Shown here one piece after another: positions 15,106-24,398 of a stretch of 45,329 nucleotides of DNA. The DNA is taken from the NCBI GenBank assembly GCA_017456585.1, contig JAFTJD010000034.1, forward strand, positions 1 through 45,329, given 5' to 3'. A program made the position numbers and the translations under genes. Source of the DNA: Lachnospiraceae bacterium. Its GTDB lineage: Bacteria > Bacillota > Clostridia > Lachnospirales > Lachnospiraceae. The first letter of the stretch is position 1, and each line of letters opens with the position of its first letter. Under the pieces are notes generated by a model. That model worked only from the letters and a program-made list of their open reading frames with translations. It made no database searches and had not been told where the DNA came from.

Positions 15106-17772
15106 TTACTCGCTTCTAAGTGCTACAACAGGGTCCTTCTTGGCAGCAAGTCTTGAAGGAATAAGACCGGCGATAAGTGTAAGGATTATGCTGATTGCAA
15201 CAAGGATTATTGCACCATTAATTGGAAGTCGTGAAAGTGTGCTTATACCTGTAAGGGCTTTGATAATGATGTTAGCAGGAATGTTAATAAGCAGTGTAGC
15301 ACCGATACCGATTGCACCTGATATGAAACCAACAATCATGGTCTCTGCATTGAATACTCGTGAAATATCCTTCTTGGAAGCTCCGATAGCACGGAGAATA
15401 CCGATTTCTTTGGTACGCTCAAGTACGGAGATGTATGTGATGATACCAATCATGATTGAGGATACTACAAGTGAAATAGCAACGAATGCTATAAGCACAT
15501 ATGAGATTACATTTATGATTGTGCTTACGGAAGACATCATAAGACCAACAATATCTGTATAGTTGATAACATATTCGTCTTTACCTTCGCTAATCATCTT
15601 CTGGTTATATTCATCAATCTTGTCAGATATAATATCCTTTGATTCAAAGTCTTTAGCATAAATGTTGATTGAGAAAGGATCATCAAGCTGTACACTGTGA
15701 AGGAGAGCAAGATTACCTTCGTAGGTTGCATCTGTTGTCTCCGGTTTCATCTGTTCGGTGAACATGGCAATAATCTGCTCCTCAGTCATCATCTGGAGAT
15801 ATGACTGAATCTGCATCTTGGTTGCTTCATCAAGGGTAGCAATGTACGCGTTAACATCATCCATTGTTACAACAAAATCTTCTGTGTCTACATTGAATTC
15901 AATTCCTGTGAAAACGTCTACATCAGGGTTAGCCATCTGCTGTTTAACAATCTCGCTGGCATTAGTTGCGTTGATTACATAAGTTGTCAAGTCACTTGTG
16001 TATGCAATGTTTCCAACGATAGAAGTAGCGATTGCATCAGGGTTAGGACGGATAATACCTACAACCTTAAGGTCAATTGCATTATTTACAACAGACTGAA
16101 GTGCTAATTCATTGTCACTTATATCAACCCATGTATTGGTTGCTTCATCATACTGGTAATAGTCACTTGGAAGTACCAGCTTGTATGTTAAATTAAGGAG
16201 CTCATCATATGTGTAGCTGTATACAGTACTGTCAACAGGGTTGCCAAGCATTATATCCTGCATGGTCTTCTCTGCCTCTTTAGGATCTTTAAGACCGAGA
16301 GAGTACATAGCGATATCACTAACTTCATTATTCTTATCGATTACAAGAACAACTTCGTTATAATTCTCAGGCCATTTACCGGCAACAACATCATATTGAG
16401 TCTCGAGAAGTGCTCTATCGTCAAGCATCTCTGTCCAGAGGCTCATTCCCTGTGAATATGCAGCGGGGATAGAGTTGGCCATCTCGCCATACATTGAAGT
16501 CATAAGAGTACTTGGATTAACTTGAACGAATCTGTTGTTTATGTTGTTTGAATATACATTGATAACAGTGTTATAAGTATATTTTACTGAACTGATATAA
16601 TCGGAAAAACCGCTTTCTTCGCTCTTGAGATATTCGTTAAAAGCCTTTAAGTTATTTGTCTGAATCTCTGACATCATGGCATTAACCATTTCAATCATTA
16701 ATGTGTTGGTATATACCTTATCTTTGTCATGGTCAGAAGTATCAGATTCTACGGCAGAAAGTGAAGTCATAAGGCTTGTTAAATCAACCGTTTCTGCCTC
16801 GAGAGTAATAGGATATGAAGAAAGCGTATCCTCCTGTACCTTGTCAATGTATTCCTGGATACCATTTGAAAGGGAAAGGATAAGTGCTATACCTATAATA
16901 CCGATACTTCCGGCAAAAGCTGTAAGAAGAGTACGAGCCTTCTTTGTCATAAGGTTATTAAGTGATAATGAAAGCGCTGTGAAAAATGACATCGAAGTTC
17001 TTGATTTAAGCTTCTTGGAAGCTTTCACTGTATCAACTGAAGCCTTGTCAGTAGCTTCCGTAGAAGTAGCTGTGTTAGTATCTTCGGCTGAGTTATATGG
17101 ATTACTATCATCGATAATCTTTCCATCAAGAAGACGTACAATTCTTGTTGAATATTCTTCAGCAAGTTCAGGGTTATGAGTAACCATGATTACGAGCTTA
17201 TCTTTGGCGATTTCCTTAAGAATATCCATAATCTGTACACTTGTTGCAGAATCGAGAGCACCGGTCGGCTCATCTGCAAGAAGAATATCAGGATCGTTAA
17301 CAAGTGCTCTTGCTATGGCAACACGCTGCATCTGACCACCTGACATCTGAGTAGGCTTCTTCTTAATCTGGTCGCCGAGGCCTACTTTGGTGAGTGCATC
17401 AATCGCTCTTTTACGGCGTTCGGATTTGGATACACCTGATAATGTAAGAGCAAGCTCAACATTTGAAAGCACTGACTGATGAGGAATAAGGTTATATGAC
17501 TGGAAAACGAAACCAATTGAATGATTACGATATGAATCCCAATCTCTATCCTTAAATTTCTTGGTTGAAATTCCATTAATCGAAAGGTCACCGCTTGTGT
17601 ATTGGTCAAGACCACCGATTAAGTTGAGCATAGTAGTTTTACCACAACCTGACTGACCGAGGATAGCTACGAACTCATTTCGGCGAAATTCAATGTCTAT
17701 ACCCTTGAGGGCAGTTACACTTTCGCCACCACTGATGTTATACTCCTTAATAATAGATGAAAGTTTTAACAT
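15106..17772 (-). CDS. Fused MacB-like ABC transporter (ATPase plus FtsX permease)
   Basis: The 888-residue protein joins an ATPase of the MacB/LolD type (residues about 1-225: Walker A GQSGCGKTT near residue 40, Q-loop FVFQSYNLIP, signature MSGGQMQRVA, Walker B ILLADEPTGALD) to a permease with one helix near residue 285, a large outer domain (about 310-760) and three C-terminal helices with the FtsX domain (ERTKEIGILRAIGASKKDISRVF). Such pumps move peptides or lipids out of the membrane or sense them. The start at 17772 has AAAGGAG; an upstream ATG (17826) lies in the leader. The promoter has direct repeats suggesting response-regulator control. Confidence 0.93.
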   Translation of the reverse strand: MLKLSSIIKEYNISGGESVTALKGIDIEFRRNEFVAILGQSGCGKTTMLNLIGGLDQYTSGDLSINGISTKKFKDRDWDSYRNHSIGFVFQSYNLIPHQSVLSNVELALTLSGVSKSERRKRAIDALTKVGLGDQIKKKPTQMSGGQMQRVAIARALVNDPDILLADEPTGALDSATSVQIMDILKEIAKDKLVIMVTHNPELAEEYSTRIVRLLDGKIIDDSNPYNSAEDTNTATSTEATDKASVDTVKASKKLKSRTSMSFFTALSLSLNNLMTKKARTLLTAFAGSIGIIGIALILSLSNGIQEYIDKVQEDTLSSYPITLEAETVDLTSLMTSLSAVESDTSDHDKDKVYTNTLMIEMVNAMMSEIQTNNLKAFNEYLKSEESGFSDYISSVKYTYNTVINVYSNNINNRFVQVNPSTLMTSMYGEMANSIPAAYSQGMSLWTEMLDDRALLETQYDVVAGKWPENYNEVVLVIDKNNEVSDIAMYSLGLKDPKEAEKTMQDIMLGNPVDSTVYSYTYDELLNLTYKLVLPSDYYQYDEATNTWVDISDNELALQSVVNNAIDLKVVGIIRPNPDAIATSIVGNIAYTSDLTTYVINATNASEIVKQQMANPDVDVFTGIEFNVDTEDFVVTMDDVNAYIATLDEATKMQIQSYLQMMTEEQIIAMFTEQMKPETTDATYEGNLALLHSVQLDDPFSINIYAKDFESKDIISDKIDEYNQKMISEGKDEYVINYTDIVGLMMSSVSTIINVISYVLIAFVAISLVVSSIMIGIITYISVLERTKEIGILRAIGASKKDISRVFNAETMIVGFISGAIGIGATLLINIPANIIIKALTGISTLSRLPINGAIILVAISIILTLIAGLIPSRLAAKKDPVVALRSE

Positions 17773-17805
17773 GTTAGCTCCTTTTAAGATATTTAGTTGA
17801 TAAAC

Positions 17806-17834
17806 ATTTGTAATATGATTTCGCAAATGCCTAA
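17806..17834 (-). repeat. Copy of the TAGGCATTTGCGAA leader element
   Basis: These 29 bases match 30785-30813 with one mismatch. On the minus strand the motif TAGGCATTTGCGAA begins about 9 nt after the predicted start of the MacB-like transcript. A weaker hairpin (CATTTG/CAAATG) is possible here. Confidence 0.7.
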
Positions 17835-17849
17835 CATTTAGTAGAGGTA

Positions 17850-17883
17850 ATTATAAGGGTAAAATATGAACAGAATATGAACA
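17850..17883 (-). promoter_or_regulatory. Direct-repeat operator and -10 box of the MacB-like ABC gene
   Basis: On the minus strand two TGTTCATATT repeats (plus-strand AATATGAACA at 17863-17872 and 17874-17883), 11 bp apart, precede a TATAAT (17855-17850). No good -35 is present where the repeats lie, which is the usual design of promoters switched on by OmpR-family response regulators. Confidence 0.55.
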
Positions 17884-17948
17884 AAATTGAATTTATATTT
17901 TTTTTATAATATTTTACATTAATATAGAAGAAAAGTTTTTAAAAATAC

Positions 17949-17977
17949 TTGAGAAAAACTGTATGTTGATATATTAT
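17949..17977 (+). promoter_or_regulatory. proA promoter
   Basis: TTGAGA (17949-17954), a 17-nt spacer and TATTAT (17972-17977) lie 41 nt before proA. Confidence 0.6.
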
Positions 17978-18018
17978 GTTAAACAGCGAAAGTTTTTCAA
18001 AAAGTGGGAGGAATGAAA

Positions 18019-19299
18019 ATGGAACTTAGAGATAGAGCAAAACAGATGAAGCTTGACAGCATGGAACTTGCTGCAAAAACATCAGAGGAGAGAAATAATG
18101 CACTTGCATTGATAGCAGATGCGTTGATTGCTGCGAAAGAAGAGATTCTTGCTGCAAATGAGGCAGACATGAAAGCAGCGGAGGAAGCCGGTATTGCAGC
18201 ACCTGTGCTTAAGAGACTTAGATTTGATGAGAATAAATTAAATGATGTGGTGTCAGGAGTAAGAGAGCTTATTAAGCTTAAAGACCCGCTTGGTAAGGTA
18301 GAGCTTAAGAGAGAGCTTGACGAAGGACTTATTCTAGTAAGAGAGACATGTCCGATTGGAGTAATAGGTGTTATCTTTGAATCACGTCCGGATGCTATGG
18401 TGCAGATTTCTACACTTTGCTTAAAGAGTGGTAACTGTGCGATTCTTAAGGGTGGAAGCGAAGCTCTTAATACTAACAGAATTCTTTTTGAAACGATACA
18501 TAATACCGCAGTTAAGGCCGGAATGCCTGATAACTGTATGTTACAGATAGAGGCAAGAGAGGATATCGGTAAGCTTCTTGAGTGTCATGAGGCGATTGAC
18601 TTACTTATACCTAGAGGTTCAAATGCATTTGTACAGTACATTATGAATAATACAAAGATTCCTGTTATGGGCCACGCAGATGGTATCTGTCATATTTACG
18701 TTGATAAAGCGGCAGATATAAATAAGGCAGTTAAGATAGTTACAGACGCTAAGACTCAGTATGTGGCAGTATGTAATGCAGTTGAGAATCTTCTAGTACA
18801 TAAGGATATAGCAGCAGATTTTATGCCTGCACTTAAAGCAGAGTTTGATAAGAGAAATGTTGAACTTAGAGGAACAGAGGCTATTAGAAATATAGTGGAC
18901 TGTGTTCCAGCCACAGATGAAGATTTTGAAACAGAGTATCTAGATTATATCCTTTCTGCAAAGACAGTTAACGATATTAATGAGGCTATTACTCATATCA
19001 ATAAATATGGTTCACATCATACAGATGCGATTATGACGGAGGATGCCGAGACAGCAGCATATTTTATGCAGCTTGTTGATTCTGCCGGGGTATATCAGAA
19101 CTGTTCAACAAGATTTGCAGATGGTTTCAGATATGGTTTCGGAGCAGAAGTAGGTGTAAGCACAGGCAAGCTTCATGCAAGAGGACCTGTGGGACTTGAC
19201 GGACTGGTTACGTACAAATATAAGATGTTCGGAAACGGACATATCGTAGCAGATTATGCAAGTGGTGTAAGAAAATTCAATTTCAAAGACCTTATGTAA
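18019..19299 (+). CDS. proA: Gamma-glutamyl phosphate reductase
   Basis: ProA reduces gamma-glutamyl phosphate to glutamate semialdehyde with NADPH in proline synthesis. The 426-residue protein is full length and has the family's ESRPDAMVQISTLCLKSGNCAILKGGSEA cofactor region (in pieces near residues 112-150) and the catalytic Cys252 in VAVCNAVENLLVH. The start ATG at 18019 is 7 nt after GGGAGG; ATG at 18013 and GTG at 18004 are too close to or inside that site. The usual partner proB is not adjacent here. A C_GCAxxG_C_C gene follows by 36 nt. Confidence 0.97.
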   Translation: MELRDRAKQMKLDSMELAAKTSEERNNALALIADALIAAKEEILAANEADMKAAEEAGIAAPVLKRLRFDENKLNDVVSGVRELIKLKDPLGKVELKRELDEGLILVRETCPIGVIGVIFESRPDAMVQISTLCLKSGNCAILKGGSEALNTNRILFETIHNTAVKAGMPDNCMLQIEAREDIGKLLECHEAIDLLIPRGSNAFVQYIMNNTKIPVMGHADGICHIYVDKAADINKAVKIVTDAKTQYVAVCNAVENLLVHKDIAADFMPALKAEFDKRNVELRGTEAIRNIVDCVPATDEDFETEYLDYILSAKTVNDINEAITHINKYGSHHTDAIMTEDAETAAYFMQLVDSAGVYQNCSTRFADGFRYGFGAEVGVSTGKLHARGPVGLDGLVTYKYKMFGNGHIVADYASGVRKFNFKDLM

Positions 19300-19335
19300 T
19301 TCGTATACAAGCTTATGTATATCAGAAAGGAAGAA

Positions 19336-19824
19336 ATGATGACAGCTGATATTGAAGGATTATTGGCAGGTAGTGAGAGAGCGAAGAAGGGAATGGAACT
19401 TTTTGAAGAAGGATATAACTGTTCGCAGTCAGTTTTTCTCGCTTTTGCCGATTTATATAATATGGAAGAAAGTGTTGCACTTAAACTGAGCTCATCCTTT
19501 GGCGGCGGAATGGGAAGACTTAGGGAAGTATGCGGTGCAGTGAGTGGTATGTTTATGGTTGCAGGTGTTTTATATGGTTACGAGGACCCTAAGGATCATA
19601 AACTTAAGTCTGAACACTATGCGAGGATACAGGAGCTTGCTGCTAAGTTTACAGAGATTAACGGCTCTATCGTATGTCGTGAGCTTCTTGGGCTTACAGA
19701 GAAGAAAAGTGAGCCGGTGCCTGAACTTAGGACAGCGGAATATTACAAGAAAAGACCTTGCGGTCAACTTGTGGGAATTGCTGCTGCACTTATGGAAGGC
19801 TACATTAAGGAACATGAAGATTAA
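19336..19824 (+). CDS. C_GCAxxG_C_C family protein
   Basis: The 162-residue protein matches the C_GCAxxG_C_C family (TIGR01909): a first cysteine in YNCSQSVFLAF, the CGAVSGMFMVAG core, then single cysteines in VCRELLG and RPCGQLV. The family is thought to bind metal or a redox group and is seen as a putative redox protein, but no function is proved. The start at 19336 follows AGAAAGGAAG; an earlier in-frame ATG (19315) has no site. It lies between proA and an ABC exporter pair, probably in one transcript with them. Confidence 0.88.
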   Translation: MMTADIEGLLAGSERAKKGMELFEEGYNCSQSVFLAFADLYNMEESVALKLSSSFGGGMGRLREVCGAVSGMFMVAGVLYGYEDPKDHKLKSEHYARIQELAAKFTEINGSIVCRELLGLTEKKSEPVPELRTAEYYKKRPCGQLVGIAAALMEGYIKEHED

Positions 19825-19859
19825 ATTTACTCTGAAGAATAAGTAAACGGAGAATATAC

Positions 19860-21596
19860 ATGAAAAGATTATTGGTTTACCTAAAAAATTATAAAAAAGA
19901 AACAGTCATAGGTCCATTGTTCAAGCTTCTTGAAGCCTCCTTTGAACTCATGATTCCACTTGTTGTTGCGGCAATTGTAGATACCGGAATTCCGGGAAAT
20001 GACAAGGGATATATTTTTAAAATGTGTGCGATTATGGTTGCACTGGGACTTATAGGAATGGTGTGTGCCATCACGGCACAGTTTTTCTCGGCAAAGGCTG
20101 CTGTTGGATTCGGTACAGAGCTTAGACATGCACTTTTTGCACATATGCAGACTTTATCACATTCTGAATTTGATAAAATCGGAACATCAACCATGATTAC
20201 GCGTATGACAGGAGACATTAATCAGGTACAGACAGGTGTTAATCTTGTCTTGAGGCTTTTCCTTCGTTCACCGTTTATCGTATTTGGTGCAATGATTATG
20301 GCATTTACTGTTGATGCCAAGTCTGCGCTTACATTTGTTGTGGTAATACCACTTCTTTCAATTGTTGTATTCGGAGTAATGCTTATAACTATGCCTCTCT
20401 TTAAGAAAGTTCAGGGAGCACTTGATAAGGTGCTTGGTGCTACGAGGCAGAATCTTACCGGAGTTAGGGTAATCAGAGCGTTCGGTCAGCAGGAAGAAGA
20501 AATTAAGAACTTTAACGAGCATAATGGCATGTTAAACAGATTGCAGATTGTAACAGGCAGAATATCAGGTCTTACTAATCCGCTTACATATATTATTGTA
20601 AATGCCGGTATTATTGTGCTTATATACTGTGGTGCACTTAGGGTTGAAGGAGGAATAATTACACAGGGAGCAGTTGTTGCACTTGTTAATTATATGTCTC
20701 AGATTCTTGTTGAGCTTGTTAAGCTTGCTAATCTTATTGTAACAGTTACCAAGGCATTTGCCTGTGCACATAGAATTGAAGCTGTTTTTGATATGACACC
20801 ATCAATCTGCGATAGCGAGAATACGGTTGCAGAAGAGTATAACGGTGAAGAAATTGTTTCATTTAAAGATGTTAATCTGTGTTATCAGACCTCTTCAGAG
20901 GATTCGCTTGAAAATATCAATTTTTCTGTAAAGAGGGGCGAAACTGTAGGTATCATCGGTGGCACCGGCTCGGGAAAATCTTCGTTAATTAATCTTATTC
21001 CAAGATTTTATGATGTGACTAAGGGTAGCGTTATGGTTGCCGGAAAAGATGTAAGAGATTATAAGTTAGATGAACTTAGACACAGGATAGGAATTGTTCC
21101 GCAGAAAGCGGTCTTATTCAAGGGAACCTTGCGCGATAACCTTAAGTGGGGCAATGAGAATGCAACTGATGAAGAGATGCTTAAGGCACTCGAGGTTGCG
21201 CAGGCAAAGGAATTTACGGATAAATGGGAGGAAGGCTTTGACAAGCAAATCGCCCAGAATGGAAAAAATCTCTCCGGTGGTCAAAGACAGCGTCTTACGA
21301 TTGCAAGAGCCCTTGTGAGAAATCCGGAGATACTTATACTTGACGATAGTGCATCAGCTCTTGATTATCTTACTGATGCTAAGCTTCGTGCGGCAATTAA
21401 GAAGATAAGTGGCGGAAAGCTTACTACTTTTATTGTATCACAGCGTACGGCTTCTATCATGCATGCAGATAAGATAATTGTGCTTGACGAGGGCGAGATG
21501 GTTGGAATCGGAACTCATGATGAGCTTCTTATGAACTGTGAGGTTTATAAGGAAATCTATGAGTCTCAGTTTAAGAAACCGAAGGAGGGTGAGTAG
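19860..21596 (+). CDS. ABC exporter half-transporter, non-catalytic-site subunit
   Basis: The 578-residue protein has a six-helix exporter membrane domain (residues about 1-310) and an ATPase domain with Walker A GGTGSGKSS and signature LSGGQRQRLTIARAL. Walker B reads ILILDDSASALD, where Asp replaces the catalytic Glu, and the H-loop histidine is Gln (IVSQRTAS). These changes mark the degenerate-site subunit of heterodimeric exporters such as TM287/288, BmrCD or LmrCD. Its partner starts 1 nt after its stop codon. Substrates of such pairs are mostly drugs or lipids. Confidence 0.94.
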   Translation: MKRLLVYLKNYKKETVIGPLFKLLEASFELMIPLVVAAIVDTGIPGNDKGYIFKMCAIMVALGLIGMVCAITAQFFSAKAAVGFGTELRHALFAHMQTLSHSEFDKIGTSTMITRMTGDINQVQTGVNLVLRLFLRSPFIVFGAMIMAFTVDAKSALTFVVVIPLLSIVVFGVMLITMPLFKKVQGALDKVLGATRQNLTGVRVIRAFGQQEEEIKNFNEHNGMLNRLQIVTGRISGLTNPLTYIIVNAGIIVLIYCGALRVEGGIITQGAVVALVNYMSQILVELVKLANLIVTVTKAFACAHRIEAVFDMTPSICDSENTVAEEYNGEEIVSFKDVNLCYQTSSEDSLENINFSVKRGETVGIIGGTGSGKSSLINLIPRFYDVTKGSVMVAGKDVRDYKLDELRHRIGIVPQKAVLFKGTLRDNLKWGNENATDEEMLKALEVAQAKEFTDKWEEGFDKQIAQNGKNLSGGQRQRLTIARALVRNPEILILDDSASALDYLTDAKLRAAIKKISGGKLTTFIVSQRTASIMHADKIIVLDEGEMVGIGTHDELLMNCEVYKEIYESQFKKPKEGE

Positions 21597-21597
21597 A

Positions 21598-23343
21598 ATG
21601 AAGGGCAATAAGAAAACTATATCACGTATCTTTGGTTACATTAAGAGCCAGATGTTTCTGGTAGTATTATCTTTAATTTTTTCACTCATATCGGTAGTGC
21701 TTACATTATATGTACCGATACTTACCGGTAAAGCAATTGATTGTATACTAGATAATGGAATAGAGTGGGACTTGTTAAAAGGATATCTTTATCAGATAGC
21801 AGCATCGGTGCTTATTACGGCACTTGCACAGTGGCTTATGAATCTTATTAATAATAAGATAACATATAGAGTTGTTCGTGACATAAGAAGAGATGCATTT
21901 GCCAAAATTGAAGAGCTTCCGTTGTCATATATTGATTCACATGCACATGGCGATACAGTGAGCAGGGTTATTACGGATGCAGACCAGTTCGCAGATGGAC
22001 TGCTTATGGGATTTACACAGCTGTTTTCGGGCATAATCACTATAGTAGGAACTCTCGGCTTTATGCTTATTCTTAATGTGAAGATTGCACTTGTGGTAGT
22101 GTGTATCACACCGTTATCTCTTTTTGTTGCGAGCTTTATTGCTAAGAAAACATATGATATGTTTAAGCTTCAATCACAGATAAGAGGTGAGCAGACATCT
22201 CTTATTGATGAAATGATAGGAAATCAGAAGGTGGTTAAAGCTTTTGGCAGAGAGGATAAGATTGTAGAAAGATTTGACGAGATTAATGAAAGACTTGGTA
22301 AGGCTTCACTTAGAGCCATCTTTTTCTCATCAATAACTAATCCCGGAACAAGATTTGTTAATAACCTTGTATATGCCAGTGTTGCACTTACAGGTGCACT
22401 TACGGTACTTGCTACAGGTAATGCGGCAGGCACATTTACAGTTGGTATTCTTACGACATTTTTAAGCTATGCTAATCAGTATACCAAGCCGTTTAATGAG
22501 ATTTCCGGAGTTATTACCGAACTTCAAAATGCATTTGCATGCGCAGGAAGAATATTTGAGCTTATTTTCGACACAGAAGCGCAGATTCCTGATGCGGAAA
22601 ATGCACGTGTACTTGATAACCCTAATGGTGAGATAGATCTTAGAAATGTAGAGTTTTCATATGTACCCGAGAAAGAACTTATTAAGAATTTAAATCTTTC
22701 AGTAAAACCGGGACAAAGAATTGCTATAGTTGGACCGACAGGTTGCGGAAAAACTACGGTTATTAATCTTCTTATGCGTTTTTATGACGTGAATAAAGGA
22801 GAAATTTCGGTTGACGGAACAGATATTCGTGATATTACAAGACATAGCCTTAGAAAATCTTACGGTATGGTGCTTCAGGAGACATGGTTAAAATCAGGAA
22901 CAATTGAAGATAATATTAGAATGGGTAAGCCGGAAGCTACAAGAGAAGAGGTTATAAATGCAGCGAAGGCATCACATGCACATGGATTTATCAAGAGACT
23001 ACCTAACGGCTATGATACGGTAATTACTGAAGACGGAGGCGGACTTTCACAAGGTCAGAAGCAGCTTCTTTGTATTGCCAGAGTAATGCTATGTTTACCT
23101 CCGATGCTTATACTGGATGAAGCAACTTCATCTATTGATACCCGTACGGAGATTAGAATTCAAAAGGCATTTGCTAAGATGATGGAGGGAAGAACCAGCT
23201 TCATCGTAGCTCATAGACTTTCAACTATTAAAGAAGCAGATGTTATCCTTGTAATGAGAGACGGTAATATTATTGAACAGGGTAATCATGAGGAACTTAT
23301 GAATAAGAAGGGCTTCTATGCTGAACTTTATAGTCAGATGTAG
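21598..23343 (+). CDS. ABC exporter half-transporter, catalytic-site subunit
   Basis: The 581-residue partner has a six-helix membrane domain and an ATPase with Walker A GPTGCGKTT, a variant signature LSQGQKQLL, a normal Walker B with catalytic Glu (MLILDEATSSIDTRTE) and H-loop His (IVAHRLST). The LSQGQ signature plus full catalytic residues is the usual complement to the preceding degenerate subunit. The ATG at 21598 follows GGAGGGTGAG; a longer frame from 21538 overlaps the previous gene and was rejected. The pair is probably one operon with the genes before it. Confidence 0.94.
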   Translation: MKGNKKTISRIFGYIKSQMFLVVLSLIFSLISVVLTLYVPILTGKAIDCILDNGIEWDLLKGYLYQIAASVLITALAQWLMNLINNKITYRVVRDIRRDAFAKIEELPLSYIDSHAHGDTVSRVITDADQFADGLLMGFTQLFSGIITIVGTLGFMLILNVKIALVVVCITPLSLFVASFIAKKTYDMFKLQSQIRGEQTSLIDEMIGNQKVVKAFGREDKIVERFDEINERLGKASLRAIFFSSITNPGTRFVNNLVYASVALTGALTVLATGNAAGTFTVGILTTFLSYANQYTKPFNEISGVITELQNAFACAGRIFELIFDTEAQIPDAENARVLDNPNGEIDLRNVEFSYVPEKELIKNLNLSVKPGQRIAIVGPTGCGKTTVINLLMRFYDVNKGEISVDGTDIRDITRHSLRKSYGMVLQETWLKSGTIEDNIRMGKPEATREEVINAAKASHAHGFIKRLPNGYDTVITEDGGGLSQGQKQLLCIARVMLCLPPMLILDEATSSIDTRTEIRIQKAFAKMMEGRTSFIVAHRLSTIKEADVILVMRDGNIIEQGNHEELMNKKGFYAELYSQM

Positions 23344-23372
23344 GAATTAACTTTTGAGAAAGGACACATGCA

Positions 23373-23849
23373 ATGTTCAGGGAATTAGTTAGAAAAAATA
23401 AGAAATTATCTATGGAAGAATGTATTCAGGTTCTTAAGACAGAAAAAAGAGGTGTTCTTTCTGTTAACGGAGATAATGATTATCCATATGGAATGCCAAT
23501 GAATCATTGGTACAATGAAGAAGACGGAAAGATATATTTTCATTGCGGAAAAATAGGGCACAGATTAGATGCATTACAAAAAGACAATAAGGTTTCATTC
23601 TGTACATATGATGAAGGGTATCGCAAGCCGGGACAGTGGCCGCTTAACGTAAAGAGTGTTATTGTATTTGGTAGGATTGAAATTGTGGATGATATGGACA
23701 GAATCGTTGATATTACAACAAAGCTTAGCCATAAATTCATTCAGGATGATGAACATATTAAGGCAGAGATTGAGCAATATGCGGACAAAACATTGTTATT
23801 GGAAATGACACCGGAACATATTTGCGGTAAATTAGTGGAAGAGTCATAG
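23373..23849 (+). CDS. Pyridoxamine-5'-phosphate-oxidase-like flavin-binding protein (NimA-like)
   Basis: The 158-residue protein has the FMN-binding split-barrel fold signature: EECIQVLKTEKRGVLSVNGDNDYPYGMPMNHWY near the N-terminus and IYFHCGKIGHRLDAL, the flavin-phosphate region, around residues 52-68. It is closest to the NimA/nitroimidazole-reductase-like group, which reduce nitro compounds, but many members have unknown substrates. It follows the ABC exporter pair by 29 nt with AGAAAGGAC before the start. Confidence 0.88.
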   Translation: MFRELVRKNKKLSMEECIQVLKTEKRGVLSVNGDNDYPYGMPMNHWYNEEDGKIYFHCGKIGHRLDALQKDNKVSFCTYDEGYRKPGQWPLNVKSVIVFGRIEIVDDMDRIVDITTKLSHKFIQDDEHIKAEIEQYADKTLLLEMTPEHICGKLVEES

Positions 23850-23879
23850 ATTTGTTTTTATAAAATGAAGGAGAGCATC

Positions 23880-24362
23880 ATGATACAAAATATGCAAGGC
23901 AGAACGGTTGATGAATCTAGAACAGAGCAGGTGCAGATTCTTACATTTACGGAGATGAACGGATATAACCGACTTCGAGGCGGTAAGCTGATGGATTGGG
24001 TTGATGAGGTGGCAGGAGTAGTCGCAAGAAGACATACAGGAACTAATGTCACTACAGCTGTAATTGATAATATGCAGTTCATCGGACCGGCTAAAGCGAA
24101 TGAACTTCTTTCCATCAGAGGTTATGCAACTTATACGGGCAATACTTCAATGGAAGTGTGTGTAGAGACATATGTAGAGCATATGGACGGAACAGAACGC
24201 ATGATAAATAAAGCATATGTTGTAATGGTTGCAATTGATGAAGATGAGAAGCCTACTAAAGTCTTACCGCTTATATTACAAACAGAAGCGGAGCAAAAGG
24301 AATGGGAACTTGCGGCTAAGCGTAATGAGATTAGAAAACAAAGACGCAAGGAAGGCTTTTGA
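23880..24362 (+). CDS. Hotdog-fold acyl-CoA thioesterase
   Basis: The 160-residue protein has the hotdog thioesterase pattern GGKLMDWVDEVAGVVARRHTG (in pieces near residues 33-53), with the conserved Asp and the long central helix of the YciA/acyl-CoA hydrolase group, then a C-terminal Lys/Arg-rich helix. It would hydrolyse acyl-CoA to free acid and CoA in the cytoplasm. The start ATG at 23880 follows AAGGAGAG; an ATG at 23865 is inside the ribosome-binding site. It follows the split-barrel gene by 30 nt. Confidence 0.9.
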   Translation: MIQNMQGRTVDESRTEQVQILTFTEMNGYNRLRGGKLMDWVDEVAGVVARRHTGTNVTTAVIDNMQFIGPAKANELLSIRGYATYTGNTSMEVCVETYVEHMDGTERMINKAYVVMVAIDEDEKPTKVLPLILQTEAEQKEWELAAKRNEIRKQRRKEGF

Positions 24363-24398
24363 TGAGAATTTGCATCAACTAAAGGAGAATAGGTATTT

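Noticed and set aside
14793..15119. Open frame on the plus strand across the terminator and DUF6472 gene
   Set aside because: It is antisense to the DUF6472 gene and contains a terminator.
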